Source of the DNA: Mya arenaria | Taxonomy: Eukaryota; Mollusca; Bivalvia; Myida; Myidae | Assembly (NCBI RefSeq): GCF_026914265.1 | Contig: NC_069127.1 | Coordinates: forward strand, 25,496,637-25,560,636 | Direction: 5' to 3' | DNA: 64,000 bases | Shown here: positions 48,101-59,619 of the stretch, in pieces | Position numbering within the stretch: the first letter of the stretch is position 1 | Layout: each line of letters opens with the position of its first letter | Notes under the pieces: generated by a model | Seen by the model: only the letters and a program-made list of their open reading frames with translations | What the model was told of the DNA's origin: nothing | Databases searched by the model: none | Made by a program: the position numbers and the translations under genes

Positions 48101-50199
48101 CTCTGAATAAAATCTAAATTTTGAAAAGTGCGTCCAGATTTCTTTTCTTTTGTAGATACGTATGACCGGAGCATGGTCGTCGGTTCACGGACCTCAAGCT
48201 GGGTGTGCTCGAGAGATGGCCGTTCGCCGATGTCTCCGGTTCCTTTTCTGTCCAAGGCAAAGGTAACCTGTGCATAATTATTTGTTAGTTCACGTATTAC
48301 AAGCTTGATGTCCTTCAGATGTTGGCAATTTGGCGTTCGCCGACGACTCCGGATCCTTCTCTGTCCAAGGCAAAGGTAACCTGGACATATTTGTTAGTTC
48401 ACGTATTACAAGCTTGGTGTCCTTCAGAAATTGCCGTAAACCGATGTCTCCGGACTCTTCTCCGTCAAAGGTAATGGTAACTTGAGCATAGTTGTCGGTT
48501 CTCGTATTACAAACGCGTTGTCCTAAAGATATGGCCGTTCGCCGATGCCTCTGGATCCTTCTCTGTCAAAGGTAATGGTACCCTAAGCATAGTTGTCGGT
48601 TCACGTATTACAAACTTGGTGTCCTAGAGGTATTGCCGTTCGCCGATGCCTCTGGATTTTTCTCTGTCAAAGTTAATGGTAACCTAAGCATAGTTGTCGG
48701 CTCACGTACTGGGTGTACAAGCGATATGGCCGTCCGTCAATATCCCGTGATCCTTCTCCGTAATAGGTAAGTGTGATCGGAACATGGTTGTCGGTTTATG
48801 GATCTCAAACGGCCTTTCGCCGGTGTCACCAGATCCTTCTCCGTTAAAGGTAAGAGTGACCTGGAACATGGGCGTCGGTTTACGGGTTGAAGGTTTTGTG
48901 CCCTAGAGAGATGGCCGTCCGCCGATGTCTCCAGATCCTTCTCGGTTAAAAGTAAGGGTGACCTGGAACATGGGCGTCGATGTATAGGTTGAAGGTTTTG
49001 TGCCCTAGAGAGATGGCCGTCCGCCGATGTCTCCAGATCCTTCTTGGTTAAAGGTAAGAGTGACCTGGAGCATGGGCGTCGGTTTATGGATCTCAAACTT
49101 GGTGTCTTAGAATGATGGCGGTTCGCTAATTTATCCGGATCTTTGTGAGAAATCAGATGAGGTACCAGACTTGGGGTCAAGGTTAATGGTGCATGCACAC
49201 CCTCCTACTCTGAAACGAAATTATTTTGGCTCAATAAGTTGTCTGTGAGTCTTAGACCCCCCCCCCCCCTGCTTGGTAGAGTTTTTGTGTAAATATGTAT
49301 GCCATTAAGTTATAACTTTCTACAATTCTACTTACAAATCACATTTGCAAAGACCATGGTTGATGTCCCGGGTAAGAACTAAGTTGAGATGTGTTCCTTC
49401 GTGCTCGTTTGCTAAAGCATTGTATATGTTTTTCAATGTCCATATTAGATGTTAATAAGATTTAATTTAAGTTCTGCAATAGCTACATATTGATTGAAAG
49501 ATATCACTTTAAGTAATTATCAAGCTGTAACAAGAAATAAATATATATATAAGGCAGAACACATGTTCTTTTTTTCAGATTCGTTCGAGATATTTGTGAA
49601 TGGCGAACTTCTGTATTCTAAACTAGAGACTAAAGAATTTCCCCAAGAAACACTGGTATGACTGCGGGTCTTACATATAGATTATTTTAGTGATTCTTTT
49701 AAACTTGTATTTCATTAAGCCCAAATTATTGCATGTAGGAAAAACAAAGCAAGTAAAACTCTCAACAGCTATCATCATTATAAAATGCATAATTACGTGT
49801 TCTAAAAACGTTTATCAAGATACAAGTGTATTTCTATAACATTGAAAAAATATCAAAAAGAAATTGCACACGAGAATGCAAACAGGAAAATGATAAATAA
49901 CAATGACTCATAAGTTAAATATAGATTTACGAAAAACCATTTTGAGCGATACGGTATAGGATTACCAAAGACACCTTGTCAATTTTTCGAATGCTATTTT
50001 AAGCATTTGTAATGCAAATATATTATGTCCTGCTTCATGGACATATATTGTGATGAGCTAAAAATAGAACATATTTTTCTCCTAGGTTTCGTTGAATAAA
50101 TGTGTTTTGTTACAGATGCTAAGACGAATCCACGACAAAGTCAAGAAGAGACAAGTCGAAAAGCCGCGCGGATCATCTTCCTTTTGTACACTATTGTAA
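42104..50199 (+). CDS. MIEN1: MIEN1/SelW-like Rdx-fold protein with CaaX end, copy C (exon 2 not located)
   Basis: Exon 1 (42104-42180) encodes MEESRDGSTAASDGAK..IFMVHVDYC and ends in phase 2 before GTATGG. Exon 3 (49579-49655, after TTTTTTTCAG) encodes FEIFVNGELLYSKLE..EFPQETL. Exon 4 (50116-50199, after TTTTGTTACAG) encodes MLRRIHDKVKKRQ...SSSFCTLL and stop. The CaaX box CTLL is kept. Frame phases again demand a middle exon of 3n+2 bases between 42181 and 49578, expected to carry the CxxC or CxxU site; I could not see it. Compared with B, exon 1 has Lys to Met before VHVDYC. All three exons are open with good splice signals, so this is the copy most likely to be intact. Alternative reading: selenoprotein W-like protein without selenocysteine evidence. 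Confidence 0.62.
43735..43880 (-). repeat. SINE-like core repeat (copy C); counterpart at 1255-1350
   Basis: The inverse of the core GTGTTGTGGGGAAAATCGGA...CCAACGTATCCGGCTTGGTG. Shared by A and C, so older than their duplication. Confidence 0.55.
45895..46535. repeat. 69-bp minisatellite, nine units (single in copy A)
   Basis: The unit runs GATGCAAAACAAATAAACTA, GCATTTGAATATCTATCTAC, CAATAGACTAGCTTGAATAC, ACGATAAAA, 69 bases. Copy A has one unit at about 3628-3696. Because 69 is a multiple of three, a spurious minus-strand frame of 216 codons repeats LLSCIQASLLVDRYSN; I do not regard it as a gene. Confidence 0.9.
48154..49145 (+). repeat. Tandem array of ~95-bp diverged units (copy C)
   Basis: About ten units like those at 5734 and 34034. 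The first unit follows TTTCTTTTCTTTTGTAG in A and C. No consistent frame. It precedes exon 3 by about 430 bases. Confidence 0.7.
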
Positions 50200-50705
50200 A
50201 ACTGTTTATTTGAAGTGGCATGTTTCCACATTTTATTAAATGAATCCATGCATGCAAATATATACATGTAGGATAAATGCACCTATCAATGTTTGGCCTA
50301 ACTGGGACGGGTAGGGACACATTTACATAGGATACTTTAGACATTGAGTGATTCTCGACGGATGTTTTTTAAGACCCGTTGACTTGAACTGCCACTCGGG
50401 AGATAGTCTTGGCCGTCTGTTTCCTAAAGGGTATTTGATACTGGGAGCAAATCCAATCCCAGGGATTTTGACAAATTTCTTTGCTCAATGGGTGGGTAAG
50501 CAATGCCAAAGCGATGTTGTAGAATCAGGCGGCGTTGGTGCTAATTAGCTGTGTCAGTGTACTTCACAAGGCCACATTATTAGAAAATATTAAATTTAGC
50601 TACGTGGTCACAAATTCCACAGTTATCAAAATATCGCTATTTTTTTCTGTACATAAATCATGTGCTTTTTAGTTTTGATCACTAAAAACATAGAGGATAA
50701 TTGTT

Positions 50706-50810
50706 TGTTTCAGTGTAAGATCGTAATATATTTCACCGAGTGAGCACCAATATTTATATAAAAAAATAATTCGCTGTTGGTGTTCTTTTAGACACAGTGA
50801 AACATCAATA
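50706..50810. repeat. Fragment of the TTTCAGTGTAAGAT family (copy C)
   Basis: Same position relative to exon 4 as 8356 in copy A. Non-coding. Confidence 0.5.
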
Positions 50811-50936
50811 TTTCAGTGATAAATCTCTTTAAACCACCCGGAAAGCATATAATAAAATAAGTTGAACATGAATATGCATTAAAATTAAAAAAAAGTATCA
50901 ACCTACAATGTGCACCTTTAAGCAACAGTATCTAAA

Positions 50937-51121
50937 CCGTGAACTCATGAAGTACACTGACGAAGATAATTGACCGTGAACTCATGAAGTACACTGACGA
51001 AGATAATTGACCGTGAACTCATGAAGTACACTGACGAAGATAATTGACCGTGAACTCATGAAGTACACTGACGAAGATAATTGACCGTGAACTCATGAAG
51101 TACACTGACGAAGATAATTAA
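50937..51121. repeat. 37-bp minisatellite, five units (single in copy A)
   Basis: The unit is CCGTGAACTCATGAAGTACA then CTGACGAAGATAATTGA. Copy A has one unit at about 8590. Near-identical units imply recent expansion. Confidence 0.9.
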
Positions 51122-52414
51122 CTCCAAAGCCACCAGATTTTACAGCTTCGCGGAATAGTACGCATGAACCTTTAGCAAACTGTTCAAATTAAATATTAAG
51201 TATAAATTGATATTTTCACACGTCCATGGGCGACCTGTTATGTAAGTTATATGGCCGCGAAAGGTTTATGCATTGCGTATACTATAGAATAGAATTAATT
51301 AAAGTAAATAAAAAATGTTCTTAGCTCTATCGGTCAACTTGACATATTAAAAATGAAACATTTTATTTAACCCTTAAAAATATTTTTCAATAAATCTATT
51401 CAATTTCATACTCTTTCAATCAGCTATGATTCGAACTCTCTATTCAGTTCAACTTATTTCAAAGCATTTATTTGCTATAGATTCCTAGAGAACATATTTT
51501 CAGGTTGTGAAAACCCCGTGGTTGATATCACGCCCCAGGAGTGACAAAACATTGATAGGTGTAAAAGTATATTTTCGTAAAATACCCATGTGTGACCCAT
51601 TTCGTTACTCTCCTTACGTGAAATTAAGTGTAACGGTATGGGTCCATGAGGTCTGTCGTGCGCTTCTGACGATAAAAGTAACTGCGCATTCAAGAACATA
51701 CTGATTCTAATGAGAACTCTTTATAAATAATTTATTTCTAAATAATGCCACCTGTTAAGGGGAGTTACCCCCTCTACATCACAGTTGTCTTGATATGATA
51801 TATAATATGAGTGAACAACATGCACTTTCAGAAAGGTTCCGTTTCTTGCACAGTTATAAGTCCACATCTTTTCTTATAAAAATATCAGCAAGTATGATGG
51901 CTGGTGTCTTAAAACCGACAGTGGTAGGACCTGGCTTGACGAATAGCTGATTTTTTAAATCAAAACATCAAAGATCTAATAATGTTAATGAATGAATTTT
52001 CAATCATGCATTATACAATTTGTAACATAAATGAACATATATATGTTGTATGTGTACACTATATTGTATTTGACGCGAATGTAAAATAGTAATAAAAATG
52101 GATTCAGGAAATCCTTGTTATTGTTTTAGTTAATATATGGCACCTCCCGATTTATATTGTATGTCTCGAAGTCATATTACAGCTATTTCTTTAGATGTAT
52201 TCGTAGTTTTGTTTTTACTTTTCACTGGTTTATAATATGCATGGAGCTATAGATGATCATAGATGTCAATAGCAATATGATTCTGATGTTGAACAGTTTG
52301 GCCTTAAGGTGTAATGACCTCTTATTGTACACACACAAGAGGTTGATGGTTGAATCAATATTTACAGCTATATAAACACGAGCCCGAATGTATGCTGAAT
52401 GTAGCTCTCTGTTG

Positions 52415-52700
52415 TGCCCCCGACAGGGCTAAAGTCACAGGTACCGTCCTCAGCTTGCGTCCCAACTCTTCTTCTCTGCAGCAAGCTCTGGTCGTTCTGT
52501 GCTGCTACCAATGCCTGGATCATATCGGAGCATCTTTAGCTCAGCTTCATGTAGATCGTGCCTCAGCGACTGTCGGGTGCGCTACCTATCTGTGCTTCGG
52601 CTGTACGAAAATCGACGCTTGATGAGCACTGATATGTCGTTGCAGTGTTCTCTCTACGCAGAACGTAATGCTCTGAGAGTCCAAACAGCCCATGCAATTG
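52415..52700 (-). pseudogene. GC-rich relic exon at the duplicon end (copy C)
   Basis: Aligns with 39455-39715 and 9715-9915. The minus-strand frame gives DMIQALVAAQNDQSLL, matching the B copy over about 14 residues. The right part (about 52640-52700, CTCTCTACGCAGAACG) extends the match to B beyond what A retains. Family unknown. Confidence 0.4.
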
Positions 52701-52779
52701 CTAGTAGTGTCTTCTCGCACTGGAAAAATAACATGTCTTTACCAAGCAAGCTGTCAAGTTCTTCATACTCATACAATTA

Positions 52780-54190
52780 ATTCAACCTTACCTAATTTAA
52801 AGTAAAATATTTACAACAATGATACTTTAATTAGAAAACATACACAATGAATGATGTCTGCATCTCATAGTACTGTAACTGTCTTAACATTCTATAAAAC
52901 ATGAATTGCTGAATAACCTTAAATGTAACTTAAACACTACCAAAATTATGAACGCGCTTTATATCAACTACATTCTTGTATTTAGAACAAACAGAAATAA
53001 CAACGCCAGACATGGCTTATCGAAAATAACTTCACTATATTAATAAGAGGGGCATTTAACCGCCGTTGTAGTCCAACGTAACTGCAGCGTGCAAGGGCAT
53101 CCTCAAATAACCAACTTAAATCCAACTTATCTATGATTTATAGTAGAATCTTGATGTTTTTAATTGGACTGTAAAAATAGCTGCAGAATAGACTGACGAA
53201 CTTGCTGACGCATGCCTAAGGGTACTGATATGAGATATATTGAATACGTTTCTACTGGGTCAGAATCGTTCCAATCGAACAAGAATGCAAAGCTCGGGTA
53301 AATATTAAAGGTAGAAAGTGACCTGTTATAGGTTATACGGGACAAAAAAAAATCGGATGAGAGAAAAGCACGAACCCGAATATGGTTTCATGCGCCCATA
53401 TATTCCATACCGGGTCGCCTACTAACTCTGTACATAACGTATATACCACGTCGATAACCTGTTTTAAATCATAAATGTTTCATTTATTCATCGGAATCCG
53501 AAAAAGACGCTATTTTGGTATCATGTAAAGATTAGTGACCAAGTATGGAAAAAATGAGTCACCGTGTGACCAGCCCTAAGTCAATGGCGTTGAATCATTC
53601 ATGTTGAAGGCGTGATATAGACCAAGCCACGTCTAAGACTTTACTTAAAGATCAAGACAGAATGTAATTATTGCTAAATACACCCACTCCTTAGCAGTTT
53701 CGATTCCAAGAAAAGGGGTATATCCATACCATGTATAATCTCTATAACATTGTCAGACATTTAAGTACATTTTTACACCCGCATTTTTAGTGTAGACAGT
53801 TACCACAATACTCGAATTTCACACGTTTGACATATGGAATAAATTTACTATTTCAGCCATTTTATTAACAACATATAGACATAAAGACCCTTCAAATTCA
53901 ATTTTATGAATAATTTCGGAATTAACACGAAATTGTGTTTATTCACAATTACAGTCAAATTCATCATCTTGCTGTCCTGGTAATTAGTGTGTTGCTTTTG
54001 CTGTGTTCTGTCAAGTGCTCTCCTTAATATGCGTGGTCAAAGCACTGTTTCGATGCAAATTTTTGCTTGGAAATGCTGCGTATATACCGTTCCGAGGCTG
54101 TAATCCCGTATTTTACCCAATAAAGCTATTTTTGATGAGTGTGCGGTCTGTTTGTGGTGTTCGTGTTAGTTGTGTATGTTTTGATCATAT
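52780..54190. other. Non-genic stretch with MITE remnant
   Basis: A palindromic repeat like 28880-29035 is at about 53325-53440. The rest is AT-rich and I see no gene in it. Confidence 0.4.
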
Positions 54191-54194
54191 TTTT

Positions 54195-54435
54195 GCACTA
54201 GCGAACCCGTGGGGTCGCCCCTGGCGTCCCCACTCCCTAAAAAGATTTTAATTCAATACAGGAGAAAGAAGTAAAATACGCCCAAAATGCACCCATGATA
54301 TCGGACTAGAAAAATCTTTTTAAAAAACCTGCCAACACTTTAAACCATTTTTTTAATGTGAGGTAGGGGCGGAAGTCAATAGGTTACGCCCCCAAGTTAG
54401 CCCCCCTCTAACGTCAACTTCTGGATACGTCCCTG
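54195..54435. mobile_element. CAGGGGCGG-family element, inverted copy
   Basis: It contains the inverse of the shared interior (AAAATACGCCCAAAATGCAC) and of the GC-rich ends. Diverged and without clear ends. Confidence 0.45.
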
Positions 54436-55019
54436 GTTTTGTAGCCATTCTAGTTCATTGTCCTTTGGGCCGTTCAGAAATGAACAGTTTGCTAAAGTGA
54501 GTGGGGGAACCAAGCTGTTACGATCAGTCGCGTTTTTTTGTCGCTGTAGAGTTTTCTGTGTATTTCTTTTATTGGGGCACTGTGACATTTTTTTGTTTTA
54601 AAATTTAGTAAAAATTCAGTTCATTTAGTTTACTGTTAAACAGTAATCTATATTCCACAAGTGGTATATATTTTATCACAGCCAGTTTATCTTCAGCGAC
54701 CTTTTTTTATTTACCACTGTGAACAAGGAATAAAGTATCGATAGTATGGGCGCGCTAGAGCAATTTGCAAATATTTTGCGTTTTATCTTACTTTTACTTT
54801 CGGTTTGATATTTTCGTGAGGTCTCTTATTCATTATTTTGTAGCTCAAAGAGAGATAATCCTTACAGGCCTTTTGAGTTCAAATCGACTCGCTTACTCCC
54901 CATATATTGTACTGTTAAAGAACGACCTACGCAAACTGGACGCCAAATGGCGACATGCTGTCGAGCCCGTCGAAAGAGCCTTTTGCAATTGCAACACCGA
55001 ATAACATTGAGTAGAACAT

Positions 55020-55500
55020 TACGTGCACCGACGCCTCAACATGGTGAACCTCCATGCAAGAGATTTTGGCAAATCCTGTAAGGGTGAGTCTAGACCATTC
55101 CTATCAACAGTACCGGCTGTTGACATTTAAGTGTGACCGTGAAATGTGAGGTACAGTCCTGGGGCTTGTGCTTAACACGACGCCTCATTATGGTTAATCT
55201 ACATGGCGAGTTTTTTGAAAATACCTTAATGCATGGTAAAGATACCGTCCGGAAAAGGTTCATTTCAACATTTGACCTTTAGCTTTTTGCCTTTGATGTA
55301 CAGACCTAGGTAGCGTGCTCGACTCGCCACCTCATCATGGTGAACCTTCAAGTGTTTTTGAAAATCCTATAATGCATGGTCAAGATACATTCCGGACAAG
55401 GATCATTTTACCCTTTGACCTTTAACTTTGACATTGACCGTTGAGGTACCTGGGTCTTGTGCACGACACGCCACCTTAACATGTGACATGTATGTTCCGG
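55020..55500 (+). repeat. Three ~180-bp tandem units with AGGTCA half-sites
   Basis: Each unit has GACACGCCACCTCATCATGG-like, TTTTTGAAAATCCT, ATGCATGGT, and a TTTGACCTTTAACTTTGAC block. This unit type is common in bivalve DNA in my recollection. Not coding. Confidence 0.65.
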
Positions 55501-55859
55501 TCACCGCAAGCGAGCTCGACAGAAAAATTGATCAACCGCGTTTCACCTCATTTTAAAAGAGCCAAAACAAACACACTGTACTTTTAGATAAAAACGTTCA
55601 ATAACACAAAGTTTGTTTATTCAGTTTCTTTATAAACACTGTATTAGTTCCCAAGCGTTACATTGTATTTTCTTCACTCGTTATGGTTTCAAATTGTCAC
55701 TGTTGTCGGGAGCAGTCAGTCTTTTCAACCTCGACCTCGAAACTGGAAGGGTCCTTTTAGCTTCCACGGCGAATAATAGCATCAACATATTCCCCGCAGG
55801 TGGCAAAATTGATTGTTTTGGTTTGTGGCCTAGGTTAACCTGATCAACCTGACAATTTA

Positions 55860-58220
55860 GATGACATTGAAACTTATGTTTGTATGCTGAATTCCGGCAA
55901 GTTCAAGCTTATCGCCTCTGAGAAATCTACAGATGAGCTAAAAGACACATTCGGAGCGCCTCGGCCATTTTTTTCAAAAACAACCTCGGATGTATTTGGA
56001 CGGTTTACATACTCAAAAAGAGGTACGTTTAAGTCCGCTGCAAGTAGATCGCGTAGTAATTTTATTTAACAGTTAAACTTTATGTCTTTACTCTTGAAAA
56101 TCTTAATCATGTTTGCAATAATACACTTCACTGGTAATCAATTTAAACTTAGATAAATTAACACAACTCTCAAACACTAAATTTAATTAACGATATAATT
56201 TTAAAAAAAAATACGAACTACTTCAACTGATGTACCGGCATACATCCGAGGTTGTTTTTGAAAAAAATGGCCGAGGAGTTCCGAATGCTAAAAGACAGTG
56301 TGTCCTTCCTTAATGACAAATATAACGAACTCTCAAACAACAGTGGCACTGGTTCTTCTAAAATTGTATCATGTGAACGCAAACAACTGAAAGTGAAATA
56401 AACAATGATATCATTCGCCAATCTCTTCGTGATCTGATTACTACGAACAATTCCTTGAAAGATGAACTTATCGTTATGAAGTGCCCTAAGTTTGTTTGCG
56501 GGATAATTTCCTATTCACCAAAAAATGCTGACGAAATACAAATCAATAATGGCCGTCCTATTGAAAATACCGAGGCGGAACTGTTCAATTTCTTCAAATG
56601 CAAATTACAAGTAAATGGTGTTAAATTTGAACGGTTCCCCGGTCAGGGACATCCCGGTGCGCACAACGTATAAACGGGCTGCGCTCCACCGTAGCCTAAT
56701 TTTCCTTCATAACTTTCGCGAGTATGTATGCCGATGCGGTTACAAACTGATGGGCATACACCACGGCAAACATGAGCAATCCCCCCGAAGAAATAGAAGA
56801 AAAGCGCCGTGAAATCTTCCCCGTTCTGCGTCACCTGAAGTTGGACAACAAAAGGGATGTCCTGGTTAAGAATAAGCTCGGAGTCTTGACCCGACCAGAA
56901 CTGGATTCGCAGGCCCCGTGACGCCTGCCTTCTTACCAGGACAATGAAATCATTCTGTTGTAGAACAGACGTAGTGGTGACTTTTTAAAGCAAAAATACT
57001 TAGGCATTTTATTTCCTCAGTATTAATGGGTACAATTATAAATTGAATGTACTTTAAACTGTCTAAACAGTTATTAAATACTGAGAAGGACGTTTATTTT
57101 GGTTCTGTATACGAAGCGCCAGATAATACAAAGATAAATTCTCAAGAGAAATGTATGCACTGGTCTATGGAAAATTAGAACAATTTACTACAGAGTATGC
57201 ACACTAACCGGTGAATTCACTGACCTAACTGAGGTTGATTGTACGAACGAGTTGATATCAATACAAATGATACTTTTGAAAATGACATGAACAATGTTCT
57301 CCTATGTAATCACTTGCCATTAAAAAGAGATTCCCAAAACAACACTGTTAATAGATGTGTTCACGTTTTAAACTAGCATTTTGCTAATTTACATAGTTTC
57401 AAACTTGAACATTTTCATAGTCAATGACGAGCTAATGTTTGATAAGGACAACATTGGTGAAGCTCTAACAATAATTGTAAGCATCCTAACTGGCTGATTC
57501 AGCTAAATCAACGTCTGAAACTCTTTTTTAATGGGCAACACATTATATGAAAAATACATACAGAAACCATAGTTCGAGTCGAACGACAAACTTTTCATTG
57601 TTTGAAACGTATACAAAATGCACGAAACCTAATAAATACAAAATACAAATGTAAGATACAAGTGGACTATAAAAGAAAACAATACGTAAAGCATTTGTTA
57701 ACCATAAGCGTATAACGCATTAATACGCGTAAAAATATCCCAATGAGGACTGGAAATATGTAAATGGTTTAAAAATAAAACAGAGAAAAAAAACTGAGAT
57801 GAAACATGTTTATAAATAGAAATGGTACCATCTATAATATGTTTGCCTTACATATATAGTCAGAGTATTGTTAACATTGTAGACAACCAAAACCTTTTTG
57901 TGCATTTATTGATTTCGGAAAGGTCTTTGACTCAAAATGGAGGGATGGTCTCTGGTCTAAACTAATAAAATGGCCCGTCCATGGTATATATTTCATTTTT
58001 AGCCATAACAAATAAAAGTTTGAATATCAGTGGTCTAGATTTAGATGAATATTTGAAAATGGTACTTTGCTAATGATACAGTACTTTTTGCTAAAAATAG
58101 GATGTCTGTTCTTGAAAAGAAACTTAAAAGAAGAGGTTGGTTCTATTTAGTCTGTATCAAAAAATAACTTTGTTGTAATAAAGGGGTACAGAGTTGCTAT
58201 CCACGGTCGACGTCACGAGC
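55860..58220 (+). mobile_element. Decayed LINE with ORF1 and RT remnants (L1/Tx1-like)
   Basis: ORF1-like frames: LNSGKFKLIASEKSTDELKD before the MITE, KDSVSFLNDKYNELSNN after it, then DIIRQSLRDLITTNNSLKDE (coiled-coil-like). At 56774-56900 a frame reads PPEEIEEKRREIFPVLRHLK followed by LDNKRDVLVKNKLG, resembling the C-terminal part of LINE ORF1 proteins. RT remnants follow at about 57890-58150: FCAFIDFGKVFDSKW (the usual F-D-x-x-KAFD box) and FANDTVLFAKNRMSVLEKKL (the usual ADD box with Asn for the first Asp). Many stops and frame changes, large internal losses, not active. Confidence 0.7.
55948..56287. mobile_element. MULE-like MITE inserted in LINE ORF1
   Basis: It is 340 bases, CATTCGGAGCGCC...GGAGTTCCGAATG, with inverted ends of about 50 bases. 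A perfect 10-base duplication CTAAAAGACA flanks it (55938-55947, 56288-56297). Removing it restores a continuous LINE ORF1 frame across the site. Second copy at 26590. Confidence 0.85.
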
Positions 58221-58330
58221 TCTATGAAATTAATTTACTCTATGACAATACTGTTACTATTTTGATAGCACCTGTGTCAACAGCTATCACTCCAATACTA
58301 TATACTGTGTAGCAAGTTCTTACACTAATA
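58192..58330 (+). repeat. Direct repeat pair, left copy
   Basis: The segment CGACGTCA(C/T)(G/C)AGCTCT(A/G)TGA...GCAAGTTCTTACAC recurs at 58859-58978. Diverged. Nature unknown. Confidence 0.45.
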
Positions 58331-58595
58331 TTTGTTCAATAATTGTACTAATAATGAGTTAAGGTATCAACATTATTACAGATCAAGCGACAGACCGATA
58401 TATATCTTCTGAAAGAGAAGCACAATAAAATACAGAAACTCAGACAGGAGCTTTGGAAAAGTATAAATGTGTTTATGAGCACTGTTCAATCTTTTGAACA
58501 ATCCCACCAACTGCATGTACTTAATGTATCAATGTTTGTTTGGTTCCAATTAAAACAACGCTTTACAGTCAATTTTAAACTTTAAACATAAGGCA

Positions 58596-58680
58596 CGATG
58601 TTTCGCGAAAGCGTGGTCTCGTGTTTTGGGTTACCGGAGTACCTGGAGGAAACCCACTTGTCCGACAATATGGACCAGGA
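58596..58680 (+). repeat. SINE-like core repeat
   Basis: GGCACGATGTTTCGCGAAAG then CGTGGTCTCGTG, GGAGTACCTGGAGGAAACCC and ACTTGTCCG, as at 35040. Both start GGCACGAT and carry the same order of blocks. Confidence 0.55.
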
Positions 58681-58858
58681 GAAGACTCTGAATGAACTCG
58701 AGGAGGTGCTAGTTAGAATTGCAAACCAAATATGACTTCACTATCGTGAAGGTATCATCATCAGTAACTGGAAAAAAAGTACAGTTCACTATTGGTCAAT
58801 ATCTTTCTGTAGTTTTGGTGTATATAAAAGTCTGTTTTCCAAGGGCAAATTATCAATG

Positions 58859-58978
58859 CTTTCAATTCCTACCTATGGCCGACGTCATCAGCTCTGTGAC
58901 AAAACTATTACTGAGAATAATATTTTCTTAGAGCTTGTGTCGACATAATAAAACATACCGTATAGCAAGTTCTTACAC
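58859..58978 (+). repeat. Direct repeat pair, right copy
   Basis: Partner of 58192-58330. Confidence 0.45.
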
Positions 58979-59619
58979 GTATACATGTTTTTCTATTTCA
59001 AGAAAATACAGCCAAATATGGTAGTTGACATATTGATAATTAAATCCATCAATGTACAATTGCTTATGACCAACCTCAATGGTAAATTACATATTTCAAC
59101 AATACTTGATCATTCTTTTATCCCTAAAATAAAGTAGGTCATAAGGTCACATTGTCAAATCAAAAGAACAAACAACATTTTAACACTCCAGTACAGGAGA
59201 CATTTTACCCAGTCCGAGTCATGAAACTTAGAAATTTACACCTTCATAGAAACTACGTCAGCCCTTAAATGGAGGGAAGGTTTGGTCACGAAGTACATGT
59301 ATACTAGTTGTTTTGGTGAAATGTTTAACAAACATTATAAACAACTAAGGAAACCGTATCTAGACAATCTCCATAAAATGTTTAAAATGTTGAGTGTCTC
59401 AATAAAGTCTAGGTAAATGTCATATCCAGTTGAAAAATGGTTACAGCAGAATTTTTACCGGACGATGACCAGTTTACACACACAAAAAAGGATTTACTTG
59501 GTTAATACTTACTATTGGATAAATATCAAGTTCAAATATATGTGACATTGGATTCAAACTGTCGGATATAGAAATACATGCATCTTTGAAATACTAAATA
59601 GGCCAATTTTTGCAGAATT

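Larger units (their letters stand above)
40460..52635 (+). repeat. Segmental duplication, copy C
   Basis: Direct-oriented counterpart of 45-9915, offset by about 40.4 kb before the exon-1 block and 42.4-42.7 kb after it. C keeps the 2.1-kb block 40886-42983 (exon 1 and leader) that A lacks. C has expanded a 69-bp and a 37-bp array, and has about 100 bases at 43881-43982 that A lacks. Confidence 0.9.
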
